Source: an uncultured Phascolarctobacterium sp. (lineage in GTDB: Bacteria > Bacillota > Negativicutes > Acidaminococcales > Acidaminococcaceae). From it: 64,000 bases of DNA. The position numbers were made by a program, and so were the translations under genes. Below, piece after piece: positions 41,701 through 49,909 of the stretch (position 1 is its first letter; each line of letters begins with the position of its first letter). The DNA lies in assembly GCA_949285135.1 (NCBI GenBank), contig CASDXO010000008.1:226470-290469 (forward strand), read 5' to 3'. The notes below the pieces were generated by a model, which worked only from the letters and a program-made list of their open reading frames with translations, did no database searches and was not told the DNA's origin.

Positions 41701-41778
41701 GGCCTTACAGGAGCAACCCTGCTTACCTTGATTGTCCTGCCCGTAATTTATTCGTTGGTTTTCCGTATTAAAACGTAA
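38749..41778 (+). CDS. RND-family efflux transporter (AcrB/MexB-like)
   Basis: 1009 aa. Two repeats of a membrane helix followed by a large periplasmic loop and a 5-6-helix bundle. Motifs: MVVYASWPGASAKEVEMHLTD near the N-terminus, GMLVDDAIVVVELMEVKM in the fourth-helix region with the proton-relay Asp pair, and GIIIRNSVVLIDQIQ in the C-terminal half. An RND pump implies an outer membrane, which supports a diderm Firmicute. A strong terminator follows. The substrate is not predictable. Confidence 0.95.
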   Translation: MRHVNWAEWSIRHKQIIYFFAFLILVMGIYSFKSLGRSEDPSFTVKQMVVYASWPGASAKEVEMHLTDELEKQIQNVPNIDKITSYSRPGTSVITVYLKDEVPGSEVRQRWLELRNMVNDIKDQLPEGVYGPYFNDRFDDVYGNIYALTGDGYSYEDMRRYAEKIRLDFTAVPDVQKVELVGVQPEKIFVQMDTDKLAQLGLDINSIASVIKAQTAVTPSGMIEAEVNNTYLRLTGAPESLENIRNIPINANGKVFRLGDIAAITRDYADPPESKMYFNGQPAVGIAISMEDGGDNIKLGQNLSAQVQKIEKELPLGLELNQVANQPEVVKNSISEFSESLYEAIFIVLAVSLFSLGRRSGYVISCCIPLILLGTFSAMFAFGIDLHKISLGALVISLGMLVDDAIVVVELMEVKMSEGWERMKAASYAFKTCAWPLLTGTVITCLGFMPIAFSQASASEFAFSLFPVMSITLLFSWVVSATLAPVLGYEWIKPTVIKQENFNTPFYKKFRSLLAFSLKHRFIVLGITIALFISSIFMIRFIKQEFFPASVRPELLVELNLPEGSSIKTTDAAALKLTELIKDDPDLQSVSTYVGESAPRFVLVIDPVQPRDNYAQLVVVAKDVEARQRLEKKLHQLANVNLPEVTVFSRTIPLGPPSPYPVMIRVSASTDEQAKEYAWKVRKVMAADPNVTMTRFDWMEQTRVAKVTVDNDKLLQMGLTRHDVAMALQAQLSGYTVGSYLEHDQEIGIVFRLDPAERAEITQLETVSIPTSGGAVPLAQIARIEYGSEDNMIWRRNLRPTITVSGSITDDVTGNDVTQRVYNNLAAIRQDLPAGVNIAIDGSLEDSQETLSHLLKPVPVMIVLMAVLLMLQLQDIRKLFVILCTAPLGIIGVIFGLLLFHSTLGFMAELGILALTGIIIRNSVVLIDQIQQHLDSGMQPLDAVIESAIVRFRPIMLAAFTTVLGLIPLFASVFWNAIAVSIAAGLTGATLLTLIVLPVIYSLVFRIKT

Positions 41779-41810
41779 AAAAGCAGACACATAAGTGTCT
41801 GCTTTTTTTA
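41777..41810 (+). terminator. Bidirectional terminator after the RND operon
   Basis: AAGCAGACAC stem with loop ATAA, followed by TTTTTTT on plus and preceded by an A-run. It serves the RND operon and probably also the convergent racemase gene. Confidence 0.88.
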
Positions 41811-41831
41811 TGGTAAATATATTGGCCATCT

Positions 41832-42539
41832 CTATTTTTCGTCATAAAGTTTTTTTACTACTGCAGCAGCCAGTGCATCAATACTTGATACGGATTTTTC
41901 CTCCGGCAACCCGGAAGCAGTATATCCAAGCGGCAGCTCCGTGCAGGCTGTCATGATTGGCAAGTTATGCTCCTGCCACAGCTCTGCTGCCAGAGAACGC
42001 ATCAGTTCTCCTGCCTGCTGCATTTTGTTTGCCTTAACACAGGTAATGATTTCCTGTGAAATATCACTTTGTCTTTCATTGGGGATATATAATTTCAGGC
42101 CATGCATTTCTGCGTATTTCTGATAAATCCCGGTAGCTCTGGTAGCCTTGGTGGAAAGCATCCACGCCCCTTCAGGCGAAAGTCTTTGCGCAGCCAGTAC
42201 TGTTTCATCAATGATATGCACAAGCGGCACCGGCAGCTCGTTTTTAAACTGGTCAATAAAGCAATGGGCTGTATTGCAGGGCACCGCCAATACATCCGCC
42301 CCCATCTCACATAGCTGCAGCAAATCTGCTTTCAGCTTAGGCAGCGGTGAAGCACCATCATGTAATATAGCCTGCGTCCTGTCAGGAATCTCGCAATCAC
42401 CTATCATATATATAACAGGATGTTCCTGGTCGGTTGCTGCCGGGCATTTAGCTGCCAATACCCGCAGAAACTCTGCTGCCGCTGCTGGGCCCATGCCGCC
42501 AAGAACACCTAATTTTCTGCCATTTTTTACCCATGTCAT
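41832..42539 (-). CDS. Aspartate/glutamate racemase family protein
   Basis: 235 aa. Both catalytic Cys regions are present: VPCNTAHCFIDQ and MTACTELPLGYTA, plus the N-terminal LGVLGGMGPAAAAEFL, placing it in the Asp/Glu/hydantoin racemase superfamily, closest to the aspartate racemase (RacX-like) branch. Substrate not certain. The ATG at 42539 has AGAAAGAAG upstream and the protein begins at the usual distance from GVLGGMGP. It is convergent with the RND operon and divergent from ybaK. Confidence 0.9.
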   Translation of the reverse strand: MTWVKNGRKLGVLGGMGPAAAAEFLRVLAAKCPAATDQEHPVIYMIGDCEIPDRTQAILHDGASPLPKLKADLLQLCEMGADVLAVPCNTAHCFIDQFKNELPVPLVHIIDETVLAAQRLSPEGAWMLSTKATRATGIYQKYAEMHGLKLYIPNERQSDISQEIITCVKANKMQQAGELMRSLAAELWQEHNLPIMTACTELPLGYTASGLPEEKSVSSIDALAAAVVKKLYDEK

Positions 42540-42634
42540 AATAATCACTTCTTTCTTTAACTCTGCTATTTGTTTAGTTTAGCACAAAATTACTGACAAC
42601 GCTACTTTAACCTGTAAATGTAAAATCCTACTAA

Positions 42635-42663
42635 TTGACAGTGAACGATTACAGAAGTAAAAT
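42635..42663 (+). promoter_or_regulatory. Promoter of the YbaK-like gene
   Basis: Consensus TTGACA and TAAAAT on plus with 17-base spacing, about 31 bases before the ATG at 42695. Because the -35 lies at 42635, translation must start downstream of it, which confirms the short reading of the gene. Confidence 0.8.
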
Positions 42664-42694
42664 TAAATGTATCTACACAAAAGGAGCGATTAAG

Positions 42695-43174
42695 ATGTCC
42701 ATTGAAAAAGTACGCAATTATTTTAAAAACCTGCATATAGATGACAGAATCATTGAATTTCCTACTTCCAGCGCAACAGTAGAGCTGGCTGCACAGGCCG
42801 CTGGCTGTGAACCGGCGCGTATCGCCAAAACACTTTCCTTTAAAGTAAATGACGGCTGCGTTCTCATCGTAACTGCAGGCGATACCAAGATTGATAATGC
42901 CAAATATAAACACTTTTTCGGCACCAAGGCTAAAATGCTTACTGCTGAGGAAGTAGAACCGCTTATCGGCCATGCTGTGGGCGGTGTCTGCCCTTTTGCT
43001 GTCAATGATGCTGTCAGGGTATACCTTGATATCTCCCTGAAACGCTTCCAGACTTTCTTCCCTGCGTGCGGCAGTCATAACAGCGCTATCGAGCTGACAC
43101 CGGAAGAACTGGAACGTTATTCCTGTAATTTTCAGGAGTGGGTAGATTTATGCAAAGGCTGGCAAAATGAATAA
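42695..43174 (+). CDS. YbaK/ProX-family aminoacyl-tRNA deacylase
   Basis: 159 aa. IAKTLSFKVNDGCVLIVTAGDTKIDN and GHAVGGVCPFAVND are family blocks; the conserved Lys in AKTL is present. Such enzymes hydrolyse mischarged tRNAs (Cys-tRNA-Pro for YbaK, Ala-tRNA-Pro for ProX); which one applies here cannot be told from sequence. The ATG has AAAGGAG upstream and sits behind a strong promoter. The host ProRS in this window already has an editing domain. Confidence 0.9.
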   Translation: MSIEKVRNYFKNLHIDDRIIEFPTSSATVELAAQAAGCEPARIAKTLSFKVNDGCVLIVTAGDTKIDNAKYKHFFGTKAKMLTAEEVEPLIGHAVGGVCPFAVNDAVRVYLDISLKRFQTFFPACGSHNSAIELTPEELERYSCNFQEWVDLCKGWQNE

Positions 43175-43183
43175 AAATTATTA

Positions 43184-43222
43184 TAAAAAAATCCGCTGAT
43201 AAATATCAGCGGATTTTTGTTT
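43184..43222 (+). terminator. Bidirectional terminator after ybaK
   Basis: ATCCGCTGAT stem with a short loop and A/T runs on both sides, between the convergent ybaK and ATPase-like genes. Confidence 0.88.
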
Positions 43223-43237
43223 TTTCTTTAATTCTTT

Positions 43238-45400
43238 TTAGATCCTGCGAGCATTAAGAAGAAGCAGTACTCCTACTGTTAGCACGGATATAAATACGTA
43301 GAGAGGCTGTGCAAGCAGCCCCGGCTGCAGAAAATAAAAAGCACCTGCAGCAACCGGCAGCAGCATTGCCGTAAGAAGATAAAACAGCATAACGCCCTGC
43401 CTGTCGACTTTCTCCAGCTTTCTGCTAAGCTGTATAGCCCGTAAAAGCGCAGGCAGATTTCCTTCAGCCAGGAGCACGTCGGCAGCATCTCCATCATCAC
43501 ACGCTGACTGTCTGCAGCCTACGGCTATGCGGATATCAGCCTTACATTCTGCAAGACAATCGTTATGACAACCGCTGACAACGGCAACCTTTTCACCACC
43601 CATACTAATACTGCTGACCAGCTCCAGCTTTTCTTCCGGTGAAAGCGCCCCCATATATTTCTTGATTCCTGTCAGCTCCGCTGCTCGCATCGCCGCTTCT
43701 TTACTGTCACCTGACATCAGGATAGACCTTATGCCTTGCTCCTGCAGTCTTATTACTACATCCTTGCCGGAAGACGGTACTTCTTCGGCCATAGCAAATG
43801 CTGCGCACAGTGTTCTGCCCGCCGCCAGAAACAACGGCATTTTGCCTTCCTGACGCCATTTTTCCGTCAGCTCTGCCGCGGCAGCAGGTATACGACAGCT
43901 TTTTTTGACATATTCAAACGTCCCGAAACACACGCGTACCTTTTGACAGATAGCTGAAATGCCCTGTCCGGGCAGATACTGCAGCTTTTCACATGCAAGA
44001 AGATTTTCCTCGGCTACATGTTCTCTAAGAGCACTCGCCGCCGGATGCAGGCTGCTGTTTTCCAGCGAGGCTGCCAGTGTTAATGCAGCATCTTTCTGCA
44101 CGCCGTTATAAGTTACTATATCCGTCATCACTATTTTTCTGTCAGTTATTGTACCGGTCTTGCCAAAAATAACGACAGAAATATCTTTAAAAATATTTAG
44201 CGGCCCGGCGCTGCGGCAATATATGCCGGATGCAGCCGCCTGCTGTAGCGTACGAAGCAGGGCAGCTGCCTGTCCCATTTTTAAAGCACAGGGACAGGTA
44301 ACAAGCAAAATAGAAGTAAACACCTTGCCTGCCAGACCAAAACTGCCTGAATAAAAAAGCCAGTTAAGCGATACAGCTACCGCCACAATCAAAATCAGCG
44401 GCAGAAAAAACGCGGCTCTTTTATCTGCAGGCGTTGATACCGTAGCTTTACTTTCTCTCACTTCTTCATGCATATCATGCAGTTTTTCTGCCGTTTTAAG
44501 GACCTTGACAGTCAGCTCACCGCCGAACACATAGCTGCCAGCCATAACCTTTATGCCCTTTTCTTTCAGCACAGGAATACTGTTGCCGGTAAAATCACTC
44601 TCGTCTACAGCTGCATTCCCGCTTTCTGCAATTCCGTCAGCGGGAATATTTTCACCTTGACGAACAACTACTAAATCTCCTGTAAACAGCATGTCTGCTG
44701 TTACTGTATGCTCCGTACCATTACGCAGTAACTGAGCAGGCCTTACGGAAACGATTGTTTTCTTTTCTCTGCGCTCAGCTTCGCGGGCAAAGTATTCTCC
44801 GCCCAGCGACCACAATAAAATTAAAGCAACGGCAGCAGCATAAATATTACCTGCAGCAATACTGTTACCCATATAAAGGTCATACAAACTCAGCAAGCTA
44901 TATAGCATGGCTGCACTGACACTTACCGCAGTCAGCGATTCCATGCATGGTCTGCCGGAAAAAAGATTATGAAATCCCTCCAAAACAATCTGTCGACCAA
45001 TATAAAGAGCGCCCAGCCCACACAAACATTCTGCAGTGGCAAGCAACAGTATATGTTCGCTCTTCAAGGGCAGCAGCCAGCGAAAATACAGGCTAAAAGC
45101 TGCCAGTGCCGCTATTACTGTTATGATTGCAGCTATCCTGCACGACTGACGCAGTCCGTCCTCCTGTTTATCTGCAGCAGTCATACCTGGTAGCTTTACT
45201 GCATTGTAACCAGCTTCCAGAATAACGCTTTGTATTGTTTCTTCCGCAACACCATCATTATGACAGCGTATCCTGACCAATCCTGACGGGATATCGACGC
45301 ATACAGCATCGACGCCCTCCAGAGCGCAGACTGCCCGCTCGATGGTGTTCACACACAGTACGGACTTTATTTCGGAAATTTTAAATGTAAATACTCTCAT
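43238..45400 (-). CDS. P-type-ATPase-like protein lacking the phosphorylated aspartate (pseudoenzyme)
   Basis: 720 aa, full-length heavy-metal (CopA-like) ATPase architecture: N-terminal HMA-type fold, six or more membrane segments, actuator domain, CPC motif (LVTCPCALKMG), P/N domains and C-terminal helices. Several catalytic motifs are altered. DKTGTLT reads FGKTGTIT, with Gly413 in place of the phosphorylated Asp; TGES reads TGNS (Asn273); GDGxND reads SGCHND (609-614); SEHP reads SLHP; the HMA domain has no CxxC. The reading frame is intact over the whole gene and it has a near-consensus promoter, so it is not an obvious pseudogene. It could be a metal sensor, chaperone or scaffold. The ATG at 45400 is chosen over a TTG 9 bases upstream. 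Confidence 0.88.
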   Translation of the reverse strand: MRVFTFKISEIKSVLCVNTIERAVCALEGVDAVCVDIPSGLVRIRCHNDGVAEETIQSVILEAGYNAVKLPGMTAADKQEDGLRQSCRIAAIITVIAALAAFSLYFRWLLPLKSEHILLLATAECLCGLGALYIGRQIVLEGFHNLFSGRPCMESLTAVSVSAAMLYSLLSLYDLYMGNSIAAGNIYAAAVALILLWSLGGEYFAREAERREKKTIVSVRPAQLLRNGTEHTVTADMLFTGDLVVVRQGENIPADGIAESGNAAVDESDFTGNSIPVLKEKGIKVMAGSYVFGGELTVKVLKTAEKLHDMHEEVRESKATVSTPADKRAAFFLPLILIVAVAVSLNWLFYSGSFGLAGKVFTSILLVTCPCALKMGQAAALLRTLQQAAASGIYCRSAGPLNIFKDISVVIFGKTGTITDRKIVMTDIVTYNGVQKDAALTLAASLENSSLHPAASALREHVAEENLLACEKLQYLPGQGISAICQKVRVCFGTFEYVKKSCRIPAAAAELTEKWRQEGKMPLFLAAGRTLCAAFAMAEEVPSSGKDVVIRLQEQGIRSILMSGDSKEAAMRAAELTGIKKYMGALSPEEKLELVSSISMGGEKVAVVSGCHNDCLAECKADIRIAVGCRQSACDDGDAADVLLAEGNLPALLRAIQLSRKLEKVDRQGVMLFYLLTAMLLPVAAGAFYFLQPGLLAQPLYVFISVLTVGVLLLLNARRI

Positions 45401-45419
45401 AGTGACCAAAGCCTCCAGA

Positions 45420-45460
45420 CTAAGTATCTAAATCTTAGCAATCAGGCAATATTTTGTCAA
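45420..45460 (-). promoter_or_regulatory. Promoter of the ATPase-like gene with overlapping palindrome
   Basis: TTGACA (45460-45455) and TAAGAT (45437-45432) on the minus strand with 17-base spacing. A 19-bp inverted repeat (CTAAG, 9 bases, CTTAG; 45420-45438) covers the -10, a typical placement for a repressor operator. The regulator is not identified. Confidence 0.7.
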
Positions 45461-45461
45461 T

Positions 45462-45500
45462 AAAGTAAATAAGGTTCGCCGCGGAAGCAGCGAACCTTAT
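45462..45500 (-). terminator. Terminator after the lipoprotein phosphatase gene
   Basis: An 11-bp perfect stem (ATAAGGTTCGC, 45469-45479 and 45490-45500) followed on the minus strand by TTACTTTATT, directly after the stop codon. Confidence 0.7.
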
Positions 45501-45501
45501 G

Positions 45502-46758
45502 CTATTGCTTCTTTGTAATATGAACTTCATCAAAACAAGTACCATCCAGTAAAAATGCTCTGATTACCAGTTCGTTATCAGAACTTTGCAGTGTCAGATA
45601 ATTTTCTGTTTCCGGGCGCGGTGCACGGGCAGCATCCAGCTCACTGTCTTTCCATAAATCGGCATAACGCACACTGCCAGCCACACCGGAAAGAATATAC
45701 ACTATACCCTGACTGTCCGGCACAAAATTTTGCAGAGGCTTACGACGGCGATACGTATGCAAATGAGCGCTGAGTACTACATCCGGCTGATACTTATCAA
45801 AAACAGGCATCAGCGCTTTTCCTGCATCAGTAAAATGTTCTGCCGTGCCAGGACGGTTATTAAATCCATACAGCATGATATCTTTATGCATCAGAACAAC
45901 ATTCCATTTGGCAGCACTTGCAGCCAAATCCTGCTCCAGCCAGCTTATTTCGTCTGCCATAAGTTCCGGCTGACTTGCCTGCATTTCCTGAAAATTGGTA
46001 TCCAAAACTGTAAAATGCACGTTGCCATAGTCAAAGCTGTAAAACTGCCCCTGATACTGCTTACTGCCATTTTCCGGCACTGCAAACAGATTGGTATAAG
46101 CTAAAGGATAACGCAATTTCCAATCCAGTGTATAAGTTTCATGGTTGCCGATAACAGGAGCAAAAGGCAAATAAGTACTGAACGCGGAAACACTCTCCAG
46201 CCAGTCCTGCCATTGACGTCCATCCTGTCCATTATCCACCAGATCACCCAGATTTATATATAAATCAGCCTGAGGATTTTTTTGTAGGGCATTAGTTGCC
46301 AGCTTGCGCCAACCGGAATAATCACTGCTTTGAGAATCAGGAAAAATAACTGCAGACACATCCTGACCATCATCAGTGCGCAGTCTGTGCCAGGCACCTA
46401 ATGTATCAGCGGTTCTGATGCGGTATTGGTATTCGCTTCCTGCTTCCAGTCCGTCAAGCAGTACTTTGTACTGTGAATACTGCCTGCCACTATCTGTAAA
46501 GGAAGCATCTTCAGCTTTAATCTGCCTGCTGCTTCCTTCTTTTCCATACTCAACAAAATATTGCTGCCCGGCAGCAGCACTCCACATGAGCATCCGTGAA
46601 CGTGAACTGTCAGCAGTTACAAGCTGCCTGACGTCGTGCACGCCTATGGCACTGTCTGAACCAACATCTTCCTGCTGTCTGACCGCACAGCCTCCCAACA
46701 GCAGTATTACCAGCATGCCGGCTGCCATAAAAAATATTTTAAGTTTCAGCTTCTTCAT
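45502..46758 (-). CDS. Metallophosphoesterase lipoprotein (purple-acid-phosphatase-like)
   Basis: 418 aa. A lipoprotein signal (MAAGMLVILLLGGC) puts it at the membrane surface. An N-terminal fibronectin-III-like region (about residues 45-135) is followed by a metallophosphoesterase domain with INLGDLVDNGQ, IGNHETY, MHKDIM and SAHLHTYRRR, the metal-binding motifs. By analogy it hydrolyses phosphate esters outside the cytoplasm; substrate unknown. It is monocistronic with its own promoter and terminator. Confidence 0.88.
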   Translation of the reverse strand: MKKLKLKIFFMAAGMLVILLLGGCAVRQQEDVGSDSAIGVHDVRQLVTADSSRSRMLMWSAAAGQQYFVEYGKEGSSRQIKAEDASFTDSGRQYSQYKVLLDGLEAGSEYQYRIRTADTLGAWHRLRTDDGQDVSAVIFPDSQSSDYSGWRKLATNALQKNPQADLYINLGDLVDNGQDGRQWQDWLESVSAFSTYLPFAPVIGNHETYTLDWKLRYPLAYTNLFAVPENGSKQYQGQFYSFDYGNVHFTVLDTNFQEMQASQPELMADEISWLEQDLAASAAKWNVVLMHKDIMLYGFNNRPGTAEHFTDAGKALMPVFDKYQPDVVLSAHLHTYRRRKPLQNFVPDSQGIVYILSGVAGSVRYADLWKDSELDAARAPRPETENYLTLQSSDNELVIRAFLLDGTCFDEVHITKKQ

Positions 46759-46781
46759 TGCATCACCCCTTTTGTTACAGC

Positions 46782-46809
46782 ATACTACTTAAATCGTACT
46801 TTAAGTCAA
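46782..46809 (-). promoter_or_regulatory. Promoter of the phosphatase gene with palindrome in the spacer
   Basis: TTGACT (46809-46804) and TAGTAT (46787-46782) on the minus strand, 16-base spacing. An inverted repeat ACTTAAA-6-TTTAAGT (46787-46806) fills the spacer. The overlap suggests control by a repressor or by a two-component regulator. Confidence 0.6.
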
Positions 46810-46810
46810 G

Positions 46811-46843
46811 CAAAAAACAGGCTGCGTATGCAGCCTGTTTTTT
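46811..46843 (-). terminator. Terminator of the nucleoside-kinase-like gene
   Basis: CAGGCTGC stem with loop GTAT (46818-46837) and A/T runs on both sides; the T-run overlaps the stop region. Confidence 0.88.
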
Positions 46844-48506
46844 ACAGCACAGAAGCAAAAGCCGAACCACCGATAAACTCTCTTAAAATAGAATTCTTGG
46901 GAATAGCTTCATCATCCATTTCCTTAACATGGGCCAACAGCCCCAGCAGCCTTCTGGCAGAATAGTAAGCCTGCCCTGCCTGAGGTTTTACAGCTTCCAA
47001 TCTTGGCTGAGCATATTTTTTTAGAATAGCAAATTCATAAATAAGTGTTGTATTAAAAATAACATCAGCACTGCACTGATAGGGGAAAATATACTGTTCT
47101 TCACCATAACGCACACTATCCCACAAATTCAGTGTCGCAGCAGCGTCATGTGAGCGGAACTGAGAATCGCGCACAATACGCCGTAAAAGACGCATATCAG
47201 TGGTATTGATACGATTATATTCATCCATCGACATAGGAGTCAACGCACTGACGTAAATTTTCATCTTGTTTTCTGCCGGAATTGCTGCTGTCAGCTTATC
47301 ATTCAGGCCGTGTATGCCTTCCACCAGCAGTACCGAGCCTTCATGCATCTGCATTTCGCGTCCGCGATATTCACGCATTCCGCTGCGGAAATTATACTTG
47401 GGCAGCTTAACACTTTCACCCTGCAGCAGCCTGGTCAAATGATCGTTAAACAGCTCCAAATCAATAGCGTCAATAGTCTCAAAATCATAACTGCCATCGG
47501 CTTTCCTTGGCGTGTCAACTCTGTTCAGATAATAGTCATCCATCGAAATGGGCATAGGACGAATACCATTAACAACAAGTTGGATACTAAGACGCTGAGC
47601 AAAAGATGTCTTACCGGAAGAAGAAGGGCCGGCAATCAAAATCAGTTTCAGCCTGTCTTTTCTGAGCGCAATCTCATCAGCAATACCTGCAATTTTTTTT
47701 TCATGCAGAGCTTCTGCTACCTGCACAATCTGCTCCGCATAACCAAGGTCAATAATCTTATTCAGCTTGCCAACTGTATTACAGTGAATCATCTCGGACC
47801 ATTCTTCTGCTTCATGGAAGGCTTCATTAAGTCGTGGCTGATCTTTAAACGGAGGGACAACTTGCCAGTTGCCTGTATCAGGATAATTTATTACGACGCC
47901 CTTATCATATTTTATCAGCGCAAAATTCGCTACATAGCTGACATCAGGGCACATCGGACCAAAGAAATAACCTGGTTCGCCACATAAATAATAAATGGAA
48001 ATGTCTATATTATCATTTACCTGACATAAAAGAGCGTGACGGTCTTCACTGCACATGCAGCCGTATTCCCTCATCACATCATCTTTGCGTCTTCTTGTGA
48101 GGCTTATTTTTTCCTTGGCGGCAATCAGCCTGCGCATCTCTGCTTCTATTTTATGTATATCTTCTTCAGTAAGCTTTTTTTCACTGTTATCTATACAATA
48201 CAGCGCACTGCCAAGAGTATTGCGAACTTCTATCTTCACATCTGGATAGAGACGCCTTACTGCAACCAGGAACAAAAACAGCAGCGTTCTTACATAAACA
48301 CGCATACCCTCACTCTGATTGGCATCAATAAAACCTACCATACCGTCAGTTTTCAGCGGATACTGCAAATCACAGGCTTCTCCGTTAAATACACCTACAA
48401 CTACCGGAGCCTCATAGTCGGCAGCAAAATCCGGCACTAATTCCAGCAATGTACTGCCCTTTTTCACCATCTTTGTTTCGCCGTTTTTAAATGTAAGCTT
48501 TAACAT
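46842..48506 (-). CDS. Uridine-kinase-like P-loop protein with N-terminal TGS-like domain
   Basis: 554 aa. The first 60 residues resemble a TGS/ubiquitin-like fold (LTFKNGETKMVKKGSTLLEL). The middle resembles the ThrRS second additional domain (EYGCMCSEDRHALL). The C-terminal half is a phosphoribulokinase/uridine kinase P-loop domain: ILIAGPSSSGKTSFAQRLS (Walker A), MDDYYLNR and VLLVEGIHGLN. The family occurs widely in Firmicutes as putative nucleoside kinase; the substrate is not known. It lies between two terminators, thus alone in its transcript. Confidence 0.88.
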   Translation of the reverse strand: MLKLTFKNGETKMVKKGSTLLELVPDFAADYEAPVVVGVFNGEACDLQYPLKTDGMVGFIDANQSEGMRVYVRTLLFLFLVAVRRLYPDVKIEVRNTLGSALYCIDNSEKKLTEEDIHKIEAEMRRLIAAKEKISLTRRRKDDVMREYGCMCSEDRHALLCQVNDNIDISIYYLCGEPGYFFGPMCPDVSYVANFALIKYDKGVVINYPDTGNWQVVPPFKDQPRLNEAFHEAEEWSEMIHCNTVGKLNKIIDLGYAEQIVQVAEALHEKKIAGIADEIALRKDRLKLILIAGPSSSGKTSFAQRLSIQLVVNGIRPMPISMDDYYLNRVDTPRKADGSYDFETIDAIDLELFNDHLTRLLQGESVKLPKYNFRSGMREYRGREMQMHEGSVLLVEGIHGLNDKLTAAIPAENKMKIYVSALTPMSMDEYNRINTTDMRLLRRIVRDSQFRSHDAAATLNLWDSVRYGEEQYIFPYQCSADVIFNTTLIYEFAILKKYAQPRLEAVKPQAGQAYYSARRLLGLLAHVKEMDDEAIPKNSILREFIGGSAFASVL

Positions 48507-48533
48507 TCTGCACCTCTGTCATTATCCAGCCTG

Positions 48534-48563
48534 TAAAAAAAGCCGGAACTATACAGCTCCGGC
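48534..48563 (-). terminator. Terminator of the aminotransferase gene
   Basis: A 9-bp GCCGGA-type stem (48542-48550 with 48555-48563, one mismatch) with a 7-8-base T-run on the minus strand, 17 bp past the stop. Confidence 0.85.
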
Positions 48564-48579
48564 CTGATAAATACAGGAA

Positions 48580-49824
48580 TTATTTTTCAACTTCCTTCAT
48601 TGCTGCGTAAACCTTTGCTGCCATACCCTTAATTTTTTTCAGAGGCACGGCACAAACAGCAATACGCACGCCTGCAGCCAGAGGAACGGCAAAAATATTG
48701 TCCTCATGCAGTTTATTGCAGATTGCGTCAGGATCATTAGCAGGAATGGACAGGAAGAAACCTGCTACATAAGGCAGCATGGGCAGTCCGCATGCTTTTG
48801 CTTCCTCGGTAAAGAGGTCTGCACGCGCTTTAATCATTTTGTAATAATAATCACGTTCTGCCTCAGTAGCTTTCAGCAGTTCAGGGTCACTGTAAATTGC
48901 AGCCAGCGTACGCATTGCCGGACGATTGATATTAGACCAGGTTGCACGGCTGGTATATTGGTTAATAGCAGCAAATTCTTCGATTACTTCCTTACTGGAG
49001 GATACACCGATCATCGCACCGGTACGCTGACCGTACATGGTAAAGCCTTTTGACATGCTGTAGCCCACGATAGCAAGAATATTTGCCGGCAGACCGGAAA
49101 GTTTTTTAAAGATTTTACGCACTTCTTCTTTTTCGCCTGCATAGTCAAGATACGCAACATCCAGGAACAGGATAATATTTTTGCCATCAACAGCAGCTTC
49201 TTTCAAAATCCCCAGCACACCGTCCATATCACTTTCAGACAGGCTGTAGCCGGTAGGATTATGTGCAGGAGTATTGAGGATGTACAGCAGGTTATCCTGC
49301 CTGCTTAAAAGCTCGGTAACTTTTTCTTTTAATGCCGGCAGATTAAATTTATTGTTTGCATCCAGCATCTTGTAGGTAGTAAAGTTGCGGCCCATATCGC
49401 TGCACAATACTTTATATGCTCCCCAGTACCAGTCAGAGCAAAGAGCGGTTTCGCCCTCATCCATATAGTTCCAGATTGCATGATGGATAGCGCCGGTACC
49501 ACCCGCAGTAGCAACAGCAGCCAGATAGCCATCCGGACGGGAGCTGCCAAAAGCAGCAGTCAGCACGCATTCCAGATATTCCGGCAAACCGGAGATAGGT
49601 GCATAAGCAATAAGTTCATTGGTTTCCAGACTGCGGAATACTTTTTCAACAGTCGGCAGGCAAACCAGTTTTTCATCTTCGTCTAAAATAGCGCCGATAG
49701 TAGCGTTAGTAACATTTTCCTTGCCATATTTGGCAGCAGCAGCAACGGCAGCTGCATTGGCAGCAAAAATTTTATCCTGAGCAGCTTTGCCCTTAGCATG
49801 TTTGGCAGCAATACTTGTAAGCAT
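48580..49824 (-). CDS. Class I PLP-dependent aminotransferase (aromatic/aspartate type)
   Basis: 414 aa fold-type I aminotransferase. The PLP Lys is in GYSMSKGFTMYGQRTG; NTPAHNPTGYSLS is the Asn/Pro/Gly substrate-cofactor region, and the C-terminal GVRIAVCAVP has the conserved substrate-carboxylate Arg. It could act on aromatic acids or aspartate, but the exact substrate is not clear. Monocistronic, with a promoter at 49,876-49,904. Confidence 0.88.
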   Translation of the reverse strand: MLTSIAAKHAKGKAAQDKIFAANAAAVAAAAKYGKENVTNATIGAILDEDEKLVCLPTVEKVFRSLETNELIAYAPISGLPEYLECVLTAAFGSSRPDGYLAAVATAGGTGAIHHAIWNYMDEGETALCSDWYWGAYKVLCSDMGRNFTTYKMLDANNKFNLPALKEKVTELLSRQDNLLYILNTPAHNPTGYSLSESDMDGVLGILKEAAVDGKNIILFLDVAYLDYAGEKEEVRKIFKKLSGLPANILAIVGYSMSKGFTMYGQRTGAMIGVSSSKEVIEEFAAINQYTSRATWSNINRPAMRTLAAIYSDPELLKATEAERDYYYKMIKARADLFTEEAKACGLPMLPYVAGFFLSIPANDPDAICNKLHEDNIFAVPLAAGVRIAVCAVPLKKIKGMAAKVYAAMKEVEK

Positions 49825-49875
49825 GTATAAAGACTCCTTTCAACACTGAAAAATCAGCAACAATATCATATATTT

Positions 49876-49904
49876 ATTATCACATCAAAAAATAAAACGG
49901 TCAA
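49876..49904 (-). promoter_or_regulatory. Promoter of the aminotransferase gene
   Basis: TTGACC (49904-49899) and GATAAT (49881-49876) on the minus strand with 17-base spacing, about 50 bases before the ATG. Confidence 0.65.
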
Positions 49905-49909
49905 CTTAT

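Noticed and set aside
42635..42694. Upstream start for the YbaK-like gene
   Set aside because: It would begin inside the -35 box of a consensus promoter; the ATG at 42695 has AAAGGAG.
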